From: Flavobacteriales bacterium UBA720
Lineage (GTDB): Bacteria; Bacteroidota; Bacteroidia; Flavobacteriales; Weeksellaceae
Reading direction: 5' to 3'
Length of the DNA: 15,551 bases
NCBI GenBank assembly: GCA_002297505.1
Contig: DBLQ01000072.1
Coordinates: 1-15,551, forward strand
Part shown: one piece after another, positions 7,063-14,001 of the stretch
Layout of the letters: every line of letters starts with the position of its first letter
Position numbering within the stretch: the first letter of the stretch is position 1
Made by a program: the position numbers and the translations under genes
The notes under the pieces: model-generated
What the model was told of the DNA's origin: nothing
Database searches by the model: none
Seen by the model: only the letters and a program-made list of their open reading frames with translations

Positions 7063-7095
7063 AAAAAAGCTTCCGAAGAATCACTCCGAAAGCTT
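7063..7095 (-). terminator. Intrinsic terminator of the GH43 gene
   Basis: On the minus strand a 12-bp stem (7084-7095 with 7067-7078, two G-U wobbles) encloses a 5-nt loop and runs into a T tract (complement of the A run at 7063-7068). It lies 28 nt past the GH43 stop codon and separates that gene from the esterase/ligase cluster. Confidence 0.8.
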
Positions 7096-7122
7096 GAATA
7101 ATTGTCGTTAAAATTGTATTAT

Positions 7123-8877
7123 TTATTCTGATTTTACAACCTCGGTTCTCTCGGAAATTCCATTGGCGTTGAAGGCTTCAATCTTGAAATAATACGCATC
7201 GGTTCTGTCGGCACCAGTAAAAAAGTATTCGTTTTTGCCGTAGACCATAATACTTCCGTACAGTTTGTCCGGGGATTTTCCCCAGTAAATGACGTAGCCG
7301 TCGGCGTCAGAATTCTGTTGCCATTTGAACCAGATGCTTCTTCTTTCCCCATACTTTTTAGGGTCAGCTCGCAGTGGAACAAAGTTTTGAACTTTCGCAG
7401 GTTTGGTTCCGGCGCCTTTTCCAAACACTCGGAATCCGCTTAAAGCAAATTTGCCCGTTGGCATTTTAAGATTTTCCATTTTCAGGAATCTGGCTTTGGC
7501 AGGGTTTTCCAGTTCGATGTAATCGTGCGGAACGTCGGTTTGATTTTTAGATTTATCGACGATCACTTTCCAGTTTTTGCCGTCATTGGAACCATAGATT
7601 TTGTACTGATGCATTTTGCCGAGTGTTTTTCCCATAAATTCGGCATCCTGATCTGCATAATTGACTTGGATTGCGTTAATCGTAGAAACTTCTCCCAAAT
7701 CCGTCTGGAACCATTCGCCGGCATTGCCGGTTTTTGCGCTCCAGTAAGTTTTGATGTCTTCATCTACCGCTAAATTTGGTTGATAACCGCCTAAAGTCGA
7801 AGAAACCTGAACCGGCTTATTATAATTCAATAACATCCAGCCTGGGAATAAACCTTTTGAAAAATCTTTGCCTTGTGCATATTGTGGGAGCAAAGTCGGA
7901 TAATCGCCATAAGCGGTGTTGGTGTACATCACATCATCTTTGTCAAAACCTGTAGGCCAGATTCCCAATCGTCTTTCAAAATTATTTTTTGTGGAAATAA
8001 ATATCGTTGAGATGTGCCACCAGTTCTTGAAATTATCCTGAAATGTTGCACCGTGACCAGCACCTCTTGCAAAACCGCCGGGCTTGTAAGAAAACGGATT
8101 GTGTTGCTGATATTCGAAACCTTCCAGAGGATTTTTGGAAACATATACGCCGTCTGAGTAGCCGCTGAACTCTGTGGCCGGCGCGCCATATTGCAGATAA
8201 TATTTATCATTGTGCTTTGTCATCCACGCACCTTCTACAAATGGCTGAAGAAAAACATTGTCATTATATTCTCCAAATCTTTCCCAGCCGTGATCTTCCG
8301 GTTTCAGCCTGATCACAGGTTTCACAAAACCTTCCGACTGCATTGTTTTGGTCTTAACTTCGGTTCCTAGAAGAGGCCATTCGTTGCTGGAACCCCAGTA
8401 GAGGTAGAGTTTGTCCTTGTCTTCATCATAATGAAATGCCGGATCCCAAGCCCCAACTTTCAAAGTGTCAACAGCGATTTTCCAGTCATCCTTGGTTGGA
8501 TTGGTGCTTTTCCAGATCGGGAAATCCTGCTCCCAGGTGGACCCGAAAACGTAAAGCGTATCTTTCATTGCCCAAACTGCGGGCGCATTGAGATCGTGGG
8601 TGTACTTGTTGTCTCTGAGGAATTTTCTGTAGACAAATTTCCAGTTCAGCATATCATCAGAATACCAGTAACCTTCCTGATTGGTGGAAAACAGAAACAG
8701 CTTTTTCTGAAAGTTTACAATCACGGGATCAGCCGTCGCGCGGTGTTTCCCCTGTCTGGAGAACACTTCGAAAGGCGTGTAGCCGTAATCAATATTAATA
8801 GGATTGCAATAGGTTTTTTGCTGCGCTGCAAAAAGTGTGGCCATTAATAAGCATAAAATGGCGAGTGATCTTTTCAT
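7123..8877 (-). CDS. Secreted GH43-family glycoside hydrolase with F5/8C and Fn3-like domains
   Basis: A 584-aa protein with a Sec signal peptide (residues 1-18, ending ...LFAAQ). The five-bladed beta-propeller domain of family GH43 spans ~20-330. The expected catalytic triad can be placed: base Asp50 in RATADPVIV, pKa-modulating Asp145 in GAWDPAFHY, and acid Glu215 in FVEGAWMT. Residues ~355-486 look like a discoidin/F5/8 type C carbohydrate-binding domain (NLAVDEDIKTYWS, GEWFQTDLG, IYGSNDGKNW). Residues ~495-584 look like a fibronectin type III domain. Such enzymes usually cleave arabinan, xylan or related side chains outside the cytoplasm. No type IX secretion C-terminal domain is visible, so periplasmic location is more likely than export. 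No SusC/SusD pair lies in the window. Substrate is unassigned. Confidence 0.87.
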   Translation of the reverse strand: MKRSLAILCLLMATLFAAQQKTYCNPINIDYGYTPFEVFSRQGKHRATADPVIVNFQKKLFLFSTNQEGYWYSDDMLNWKFVYRKFLRDNKYTHDLNAPAVWAMKDTLYVFGSTWEQDFPIWKSTNPTKDDWKIAVDTLKVGAWDPAFHYDEDKDKLYLYWGSSNEWPLLGTEVKTKTMQSEGFVKPVIRLKPEDHGWERFGEYNDNVFLQPFVEGAWMTKHNDKYYLQYGAPATEFSGYSDGVYVSKNPLEGFEYQQHNPFSYKPGGFARGAGHGATFQDNFKNWWHISTIFISTKNNFERRLGIWPTGFDKDDVMYTNTAYGDYPTLLPQYAQGKDFSKGLFPGWMLLNYNKPVQVSSTLGGYQPNLAVDEDIKTYWSAKTGNAGEWFQTDLGEVSTINAIQVNYADQDAEFMGKTLGKMHQYKIYGSNDGKNWKVIVDKSKNQTDVPHDYIELENPAKARFLKMENLKMPTGKFALSGFRVFGKGAGTKPAKVQNFVPLRADPKKYGERRSIWFKWQQNSDADGYVIYWGKSPDKLYGSIMVYGKNEYFFTGADRTDAYYFKIEAFNANGISERTEVVKSE

Positions 8878-8895
8878 TTAAGTTTTATTTGATTT

Positions 8896-8925
8896 CGAAT
8901 ATATTGAAAATTTAAAGAACGGCAA
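8896..8925 (-). promoter_or_regulatory. Candidate promoter of the GH43 gene
   Basis: On the minus strand TTG (8923-8925) is followed after 19 nt by TATATTCG (8896-8903), one mismatch from the Bacteroidetes -7 consensus TAnnTTTG. It fills the 49-nt gap after the thioesterase stop codon and would leave a short leader before the ATG at 8877. Cotranscription with the thioesterase is also possible because no terminator lies between them. Confidence 0.35.
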
Positions 8926-8926
8926 T

Positions 8927-9337
8927 TTATTCTTTCCAATTTTCCCTGAGCAGGTCTAAGAGAAAATCCGGACATCTTACAATTTTATGGGTTTCGGCGT
9001 CCAGGAAAAACAGGGTGGTAGAAGCTTCGGTAATTTTGACTTGATCTTCGTTATAAATCTCATAATCGAACTCAATTTTTACGCCCGGAATTTTCTTGAC
9101 ACGGGTGTGGATTTCCAAAAGCTGATCATAAAGTGCTGGTCTGATGTACTTAATTTTATATTCGGATACGGGAAGAAAAATCCCACGCTTTTCAATCGCA
9201 TCGTAAGACATCCCGAGGGTCCGGAAAAGTTCTACTCTGGCCACCTCAAAATATTCGGCATAGTTCCCGTAATAGACATATTTCATGGGGTCGGTTTCTC
9301 CGTAACGTACTCGTATTGAGTGGGTTGTGTGTATCAT
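8927..9337 (-). CDS. Acyl-CoA thioesterase, YbgC/4HBT hotdog family, 136 aa
   Basis: Small hotdog-fold thioesterase that hydrolyses acyl-CoA thioesters in the cytoplasm. The motif RYGETDPMKYVYYGNYAEYFE (residues 11-31) matches the YbgC/4-hydroxybenzoyl-CoA-thioesterase active site, with Asp16 as the catalytic residue. Length (about 130-140 aa) is normal for the family. Start at 9337 has a perfect Bacteroidetes -7 box just upstream. It is transcribed divergently from dnaA, an arrangement I know from other flavobacteria. YbgC of proteobacteria works with Tol-Pal, but no tol/pal genes are here, so only a general thioesterase role is claimed. Confidence 0.9.
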   Translation of the reverse strand: MIHTTHSIRVRYGETDPMKYVYYGNYAEYFEVARVELFRTLGMSYDAIEKRGIFLPVSEYKIKYIRPALYDQLLEIHTRVKKIPGVKIEFDYEIYNEDQVKITEASTTLFFLDAETHKIVRCPDFLLDLLRENWKE

Positions 9338-9359
9338 TTTTAGTCGTTAATAATTCATA

Positions 9360-9367
9360 CAAATATA
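9360..9367 (-). promoter_or_regulatory. -7 promoter element of the thioesterase gene
   Basis: The minus strand reads TATATTTG, an exact fit to TAnnTTTG, 22 nt before the thioesterase ATG at 9337, giving a short leader. The -33 position has a T-run rather than a clean TTG. No equally good element was found for dnaA in the same intergenic space; the nearest is GATATTTG on the plus strand near 9420. Confidence 0.5.
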
Positions 9368-9472
9368 TTTTTAAATAATCAATAGCGAAAAAATTTTTTT
9401 ATGAGAATTAATAATAAGATATTTGTCTTCTTCTAAAAAAACTAAAATCTTACCGGTAACAGCAGCAGAAAA

Positions 9473-10927
9473 ATGGACGAAAATTTAGTATTTATCTGGG
9501 ATAGATGCCTGCAGTTTATGAGGGATAATCTAAACGCAGCGGAGGACAACACAGACCTCAAAAAGTTAGAAAATTCTTTCGATTTATTGTTTGATAAAGT
9601 TCAGCCAATTTCTTTGGTGAACAATAATCTGACGTTGCTGGTTCCTAGTGATTTTTACAAAGAATACATTGAGGACAATTACTTGTCTCTGCTGTCTGCT
9701 GCACTTAAGAAAAATATCGGTAAAGGCGTGAAGTTGTGGTATTCCGTAATGGAAAACAAACCATCCGGGAAAGAAAAACCAATCACTGTTAATGTGAAAG
9801 GAATCTCTACCCAAGCTCCGAAAATTCAGGAAGCAAGGCCGGTTTTGAAAGAGAATAACGTGAATCCTTTTGTGGTTCCGGGAATCAAAAAAGTGAACAT
9901 TGATTCTAACCTCAAAGCTGATCAGTCATTTGACAACTTTGTAGAAGGCGAAAGCAACAAGTTTGCGTGCACCGTTGCGAAATCGATTGCAAAAAGACCC
10001 GGTTCTACGGCATTTAATCCATTGTTTGTTTATGGTGGTTATGGCGTTGGAAAAACGCATTTGGCCCAAGCGATCGGACTGGAGGTGAAGGCTTCATTCC
10101 CAGAAAAAGTAGTTTTGTATCAATCGTCGGAAAAATTCATTCAGGATTTTGTGAAAGCGGCGAAGTCCCAGAACAAAACCGATTTCCAGCATTATTATCA
10201 GATGATCGATGTATTGATCATTGATGATATCCAGTTTTTGTCTGGTAAAGCGGCAACTCAGGATAGTTTCTTCCACATTTTTGATTATCTGCATCAGAAT
10301 GGGAAACAGATCATCCTAACGTCTGATAAAGCTCCGGCTGATATTCTGGATACGCAGGAAAGAATTATTTCCCGTTTCAAATGGGGACTTTCTGCAGAAA
10401 TCAAATCGCCAAATTTTGAAACGAGGCGGAAAATTATCGTTGATAAATTAAGCCGAGACGGCATAGAGTTAACCGATGATATGCTGGATTACCTGGCTTC
10501 AGAAGTTAAAACCAACGGTGTGCGAGAGCTCATTGGCGTTGTAAATGCCGTGATTGCTTACTCAACGGTTTACAAATCCGATTTCAGTCTTGATTTATTA
10601 AAAGATACGATTAACAAGTTAGCAACTACTCAGAAGAAAACAATCAATATTCCTTACATTCAGGAGGTGGTTTGCGACTATTTCGGGATTCAGCGAGAGC
10701 AATTGCTGTCAAAAACCAGAAAGAGAGAGATTGCCTTGCCTAGACAGTTGGCAATGTATTTCGCAAAAGAATATACCAACGCAACATTCACTAAAATTGG
10801 TGAAGAAATGGGCGGAAAAGACCATTCGACTGTGATGTATGCTTGCGACACCATCCGCGATGTTTCCAAAATCGATAAAGAATTGAAGAAATACATCAAG
10901 GATCTGAAAGATAAAATTGCTCAATAA
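9473..10927 (+). CDS. dnaA: Chromosomal replication initiator protein DnaA
   Basis: AAA+ initiator that binds DnaA boxes and melts oriC. All four domains are present in 484 aa: domain I (1-~95, interaction/oligomerisation), a variable linker (~95-145), the AAA+ domain III, and the C-terminal DNA-binding domain IV. Walker A is GGYGVGKT (188-195, K194), Walker B is LIIDDIQFL (248-256), sensor I is ILTSD (281-285), the arginine-finger region is RIISRF (297-302), and sensor II is in GVRELIGVVN (349-358). The DnaA family signature is GGKDHSTVMYACDTI (447-461). The start at 9473 gives the standard N-terminus. It is followed by a strong hairpin terminator shared with the converging ars operon. No consensus DnaA-box cluster was found beside it, so oriC is not placed. 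Confidence 0.98.
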   Translation: MDENLVFIWDRCLQFMRDNLNAAEDNTDLKKLENSFDLLFDKVQPISLVNNNLTLLVPSDFYKEYIEDNYLSLLSAALKKNIGKGVKLWYSVMENKPSGKEKPITVNVKGISTQAPKIQEARPVLKENNVNPFVVPGIKKVNIDSNLKADQSFDNFVEGESNKFACTVAKSIAKRPGSTAFNPLFVYGGYGVGKTHLAQAIGLEVKASFPEKVVLYQSSEKFIQDFVKAAKSQNKTDFQHYYQMIDVLIIDDIQFLSGKAATQDSFFHIFDYLHQNGKQIILTSDKAPADILDTQERIISRFKWGLSAEIKSPNFETRRKIIVDKLSRDGIELTDDMLDYLASEVKTNGVRELIGVVNAVIAYSTVYKSDFSLDLLKDTINKLATTQKKTINIPYIQEVVCDYFGIQREQLLSKTRKREIALPRQLAMYFAKEYTNATFTKIGEEMGGKDHSTVMYACDTIRDVSKIDKELKKYIKDLKDKIAQ

Positions 10928-10936
10928 AAAAATATC

Positions 10937-10963
10937 AAAGTCTGAAATTGTTCAGACTTTTTT
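10937..10963 (+). terminator. Intrinsic terminator after dnaA, possibly shared with the ars operon
   Basis: A perfect 10-bp stem AAAGTCTGAA/TTCAGACTTT (10937-10946 and 10951-10960) with a 4-nt loop ATTG, ending in a 6-T tract on the plus strand. On the minus strand the stem is followed by GATATTTTTTTA, so it may also stop transcription from the arsN-like gene, whose stop codon is at 10965. Confidence 0.85.
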
Positions 10964-10964
10964 G

Positions 10965-11459
10965 TTATAAAATTTTCGGGCTTCTTCTCTCCAAAAGAAT
11001 GGTGTCTCTCCAAACGCCGTCCATTTTGGAAATCTTTTCCCGATAGCCGACTTTTCTAAAGCCAAACTTTTCGTGAAGTTTTAAGCTGGCTTCGTTTTCT
11101 GGGAAAACACTGGATTGTAATGTCCAGATTCCATTCTTTTCACTTTCAGAAATTAAAATTGCCATCAGCTCAGAAGCCAATCTCAATCCTTTAAAATCCG
11201 GATGAATATAAACACTGACTTCTGCAACACCGGAATAATTACATCTTGATGAAACCGGACTCAGGGCAATCCAGCCTGCAATGTTATTTTCTATTTCTAC
11301 TACAAATCTGGAATGCTGAAGGTGACCTTTGTCCCATTCGTCCCAAGTTGGAACAGTAGTGTTGAACGTCGCATTTTTAGTTTCTATGCCTAATTTGTAG
11401 ATTTCCAGAACATCCTTTCTATGCATTTCTACCAAAGGTTTTATCGTAAATGTTTTCAT
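10965..11459 (-). CDS. GNAT N-acetyltransferase, ArsN/phosphinothricin-acetyltransferase-like
   Basis: Acetyl-CoA-dependent N-acetyltransferase of 164 aa related to phosphinothricin acetyltransferases. Characteristic stretches are ETKNATFNTTVPTWDEW (residues 26-42), GVAEVSVYIHPDFKG (77-91) and SLKLHEKFGFRKVGYRE (125-141). In ars operons such proteins are called ArsN; the ArsN1 group acetylates the organoarsenical antibiotic arsinothricin, while other members have unclear substrates. The gene is last in the ars operon, 1 nt after acr3, so it is very likely cotranscribed. In the pyrophosphate-binding loop the expected R/Q-x-x-G-x-G/A reads K-G-L-R-L-A (90-95), with Arg at the first conserved Gly position; whether this weakens CoA binding is unknown. 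GNAT assignment is firm; the ArsN role rests on context. Confidence 0.8.
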   Translation of the reverse strand: MKTFTIKPLVEMHRKDVLEIYKLGIETKNATFNTTVPTWDEWDKGHLQHSRFVVEIENNIAGWIALSPVSSRCNYSGVAEVSVYIHPDFKGLRLASELMAILISESEKNGIWTLQSSVFPENEASLKLHEKFGFRKVGYREKISKMDGVWRDTILLERRSPKIL

Positions 11460-11460
11460 T

Positions 11461-12504
11461 TTAAATATGATTATTGGAGTAATATTTTTTCTTTAGAAAT
11501 AAGCTTAGCTTCACCAAAAGAATCAAAACAGGAACTTCTACCAAAGGACCAATGACTCCAACAAAAGCTTGTGCCGAATTGATTCCGAAAACCGAAATCG
11601 CTACTGCAATTGCCAACTCAAAATTGTTTCCGGTTGCGGTGAAAGAGATGGAAGCATTTTTATCATAAGGAACTTTCATTGATTTGTTAATAAAAAAACT
11701 TATAAAAAACATCAGTAGAAAGTAAATAATCAAAGGAACAGCAACTGTCACCACATCCATTGGCAATTCTATAATTTTATCACCTTTCAGACTGAACATT
11801 AGAACAATCGTGAACAATAGAGCATACAGAGTAATCTGCGATATTTTCGGGACAAATTTCCTGTTGTACCACTCTATACCTTTTGTGTTTACTAAAAAAT
11901 AACGGGTTAAAAATCCTGCTAAAAAGGGAATTCCGAGATAAATCAAAACACTTTCCGTAACATCCCGGATCGGCACCGAAACACTGAAATTTCCGAGGCC
12001 TAATTTTTGAGGCAATACATTTATAAATAGCCAGACAAAAAAACTGTATGAAAAAATCTGAAAAATACTATTTAAAGCAACCAAAAGCGCAGCATATTCA
12101 CGGTTTCCTTTTGCCAGGTCATTCCAGACGATTACCATTGCAATGCATCTCGCAAGCCCGATTAAAATCAGTCCGACCATATAATCCGGTTCGTCTCGAA
12201 GAAAAATGATGGCGAGAATAAACATTAAAACGGGACCAATAATCCAGTTGATAATCAATGAAATAGACAGCACTTTTTTATCCTTGAAAGCTTTTGGCAA
12301 CAGCGAATAATCAACTTTTGCAAGCGGCGGATACATCATCAAAATTAATCCAATTGCTAAAGGAATGTTCGTGCTTCCTACCGCAAGGCTTTCTGTCACT
12401 TTAGAAAAATTCGGGAAAAAGTATCCAACAGCTACTCCGGTTGTCATCGCCAGAAAAATCCAAAGCGTTAAATACCGGTCGAGGAATTTTAGTTTTGGCT
12501 GCAT
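11461..12504 (-). CDS. acr3: ACR3-family arsenite efflux transporter, 347 aa
   Basis: Inner-membrane permease with about ten hydrophobic segments that expels As(III) using the membrane potential. The family hallmark in transmembrane segment 4, GLARCIAMVIVWNDLAKGN (116-134), supplies the essential Cys120. GPLVEVPVLI (319-328) supplies the conserved Glu323 near the C-terminus. Length and topology are typical of ACR3 rather than the larger ArsB family. It starts 1 nt after the arsC stop codon and ends 1 nt before the acetyltransferase ATG, consistent with tight translational coupling. Expression should follow ArsR derepression by As(III). It completes the detoxification route by exporting the arsenite produced by ArsC. 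Confidence 0.95.
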   Translation of the reverse strand: MQPKLKFLDRYLTLWIFLAMTTGVAVGYFFPNFSKVTESLAVGSTNIPLAIGLILMMYPPLAKVDYSLLPKAFKDKKVLSISLIINWIIGPVLMFILAIIFLRDEPDYMVGLILIGLARCIAMVIVWNDLAKGNREYAALLVALNSIFQIFSYSFFVWLFINVLPQKLGLGNFSVSVPIRDVTESVLIYLGIPFLAGFLTRYFLVNTKGIEWYNRKFVPKISQITLYALLFTIVLMFSLKGDKIIELPMDVVTVAVPLIIYFLLMFFISFFINKSMKVPYDKNASISFTATGNNFELAIAVAISVFGINSAQAFVGVIGPLVEVPVLILLVKLSLFLKKKYYSNNHI

Positions 12505-12505
12505 T

Positions 12506-13117
12506 TTATTTTTTTAATAATGAAAAAACATAAAGACATTCCATAGCAATCTGGTTGCTTCTTTCGGTATATTTTTCGTTTTGAAGAATGGAATTATCAT
12601 AAGATTTGGGGTCGAAATATGTTGTTCCAATGCGCAAATCACACCCAGGAATAAAAGGACAATTTTCATCTGCATCTCCGCAAGTCATTATTGCGACAAA
12701 ATTTTCTTTGGGAAGGCTTTCATCGTCTATCGTTTTGGAAAAACAAAGATTTGATTTTCCTTCGCCAAATAAAACTTCATATTTCGGATTGGCTGTTTCG
12801 TCAGATTTTTTTAACTCGAAACCGGAAAAAACCAAAGCATTAATTGCATTTTGATTAAAGGCTGTCGCTTCCGTTCCTGCCGAAGAAGTATTAATATCAA
12901 AACCATAAAAATCCGCCGCTACTTTTGCCCAAATCTGCCCGAGATGACTTCTGCGTGAGTTGTGTGTACAAACATAGACCAGATTAATCTCTTTATTCTC
13001 ATCAATCTTTCGCTGAATATGAGTAGCCAGTTTTTCCAACAAAGCTTTTCTTTCAGGATTGATTTCTTTAAAATTGTTGCTTAGAATTTCGCAACGCTCT
13101 TTTATTTTCTGAAACAT
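12506..13117 (-). CDS. arsC: Thioredoxin-type arsenate reductase (LMW-PTP fold), 203 aa
   Basis: Reduces arsenate As(V) to arsenite As(III) in the cytoplasm. The LMW-PTP-type loop is VCTHNSRRS (residues 49-57), giving C50-X5-R56. A second block, MTCGDADENCPFIPGC (145-159... ending at Cys159), provides Cys146 and Cys153, with the same 7-residue spacing as C82 and C89 of plasmid pI258 ArsC. FDPKSYD (168-174) carries the likely general acid Asp169. This three-Cys relay implies thioredoxin coupling. The protein has an extra ~40 residues before the catalytic strand and is longer than the usual ~130-aa ArsC. It is third in the ars operon, directly followed by acr3. It may be annotated elsewhere only as a protein-tyrosine phosphatase; the Cys pattern and context favour arsenate reduction. 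Confidence 0.9.
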   Translation of the reverse strand: MFQKIKERCEILSNNFKEINPERKALLEKLATHIQRKIDENKEINLVYVCTHNSRRSHLGQIWAKVAADFYGFDINTSSAGTEATAFNQNAINALVFSGFELKKSDETANPKYEVLFGEGKSNLCFSKTIDDESLPKENFVAIMTCGDADENCPFIPGCDLRIGTTYFDPKSYDNSILQNEKYTERSNQIAMECLYVFSLLKK

Positions 13118-13135
13118 CTTGATATACTTTTTACA

Positions 13136-13600
13136 TTAACAACATCCGCTTCCGGGAGCACAGGAGTTAGAACTTAACTCGGATAAACTCCTTTTTGTTT
13201 TCTCAGCAGGAATTCCACAAGTTTCCTGCGCCAGACAAGCTGTTGTTTTATTTTTAAGAATGAAATGTTTTCCGTTAAATTCCAAATCATATTTGCCGAT
13301 AGTCTCTGATTGATATTCCACTTCGATTTCAGAATTTTCAATGCTCAGTTTTTCTTCAGAAAGTCTGATGATGTTGAGTAATTTCCCTGGTTTAAGGCGA
13401 TGTTCATAGTCATCTGCATTCCAAAGCTGGAAATTCACCACTTTTTCGGTACGAATTGTTCCACCACAATCAATAAAGTTTTTTGTGATTTGTCCCACTT
13501 CCGTTACATGAAAATATTCCGGCACAAAAGTTCCGTTTTCCAGCTGAAATTCTACATTTTTCAACGTTGGAAGAATTGCTTTGATTTGTTCAAGTGTCAT
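13136..13600 (-). CDS. DUF6428-like ars-operon protein with Cys-rich C-terminal tail
   Basis: A 154-aa soluble protein of a family found in Bacteroidetes ars operons; I recognise it as DUF6428-like, but it has no established function. No signal peptide or membrane segment is visible. Residues 1-~115 form an alternating strand/helix domain with EYFHVTEVG (28-36) and FIDCGGT (42-48). The tail after ~118 carries five of the six cysteines: C122, C128, C147, C153 and C154, ending in APGSGCC. Vicinal and spaced thiols of this kind could bind As(III), acting as a chaperone, buffer or sensor accessory; this is inference. It lies between arsR (61-nt gap with a second operator-like site) and arsC (18 nt). 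Confidence 0.8.
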   Translation of the reverse strand: MTLEQIKAILPTLKNVEFQLENGTFVPEYFHVTEVGQITKNFIDCGGTIRTEKVVNFQLWNADDYEHRLKPGKLLNIIRLSEEKLSIENSEIEVEYQSETIGKYDLEFNGKHFILKNKTTACLAQETCGIPAEKTKRSLSELSSNSCAPGSGCC

Positions 13601-13626
13601 ATTTTTTTAAATTTTAATTAGTGGAT

Positions 13627-13644
13627 TATTGCAATATTACGATT
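13627..13644. promoter_or_regulatory. Second ArsR operator-like site, upstream of the DUF6428-like gene
   Basis: The 18-nt sequence TATTGCAATATTACGATT is identical to the site at 14002-14019 before arsR. It is an imperfect palindrome (12 of 16 core positions symmetric). It lies between arsR and the DUF6428-like gene, 26 nt before the latter's ATG at 13600. A TAATATTG -7-like element is embedded here as well, but no -33 TTG at the right distance was found. Confidence 0.6.
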
Positions 13645-13661
13645 GATTATTTTAAATTTTT

Positions 13662-13988
13662 TTAACAGCATTTCGTTTTCGAAACGGTTTCTATGATTTT
13701 CGAAAAATAGGTGTTTAAAACTTCAATTGCTTTATCATCGATACAATAGCAAATTGAATTGCCTTCGATATTTCCTTTGATGATTCCCACGTTTTTCAAT
13801 TCTTTCAGATGTTGTGAAACGGTTGGCTGAGCTAATGGAAGTTCATTCACAATATCACCGCAGATGCATTCATTGACTTTCATCAGATATTCGATAATGG
13901 CAATTCTCGCCGGATGTCCAAGCGCTTTTGCAATGCTGGCGATTTTGTTCTGCTGCTCGGTAAAATGTTCTGTCTTGGTTGCACCCAT
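13662..13988 (-). CDS. arsR: ArsR/SmtB-family transcriptional repressor
   Basis: Winged-helix repressor of 108 aa that should release DNA when As(III) binds. The recognition helix region is AQPTVSQHLKELKNVGII (54-70 of the shorter form). The metalloid site is probably NECICGDIV (39-47, Cys41 and Cys43), matching the ELCVCDL-type motif of alpha3 ArsR proteins. Further thiols are Cys80, Cys82 and a C-terminal Cys107-Cys108. I chose the ATG at 13988 (MGATKTEHF). The in-frame ATG at 14009 lies within the operator-like repeat and the predicted -7 box, so the longer 115-aa form would start upstream of the likely transcript start. It is first gene of the ars operon, divergent from the LMW-PTP gene, and probably autoregulated. 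Confidence 0.93.
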   Translation of the reverse strand: MGATKTEHFTEQQNKIASIAKALGHPARIAIIEYLMKVNECICGDIVNELPLAQPTVSQHLKELKNVGIIKGNIEGNSICYCIDDKAIEVLNTYFSKIIETVSKTKCC

Positions 13989-14001
13989 TTTCTTTATATA
14001 A

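Noticed and set aside
7123..7400. Type IX secretion C-terminal domain on the GH43 protein
   Set aside because: The C-terminus ends as an Fn3-like domain (RTEVVKSE) without the conserved motifs of T9SS type A or B domains.
9338..9472. Possible oriC in the dnaA upstream region
   Set aside because: AT-rich, but no TTATNCACA-type DnaA boxes were found on either strand, only distant partial matches. The region is short and serves two divergent promoters.
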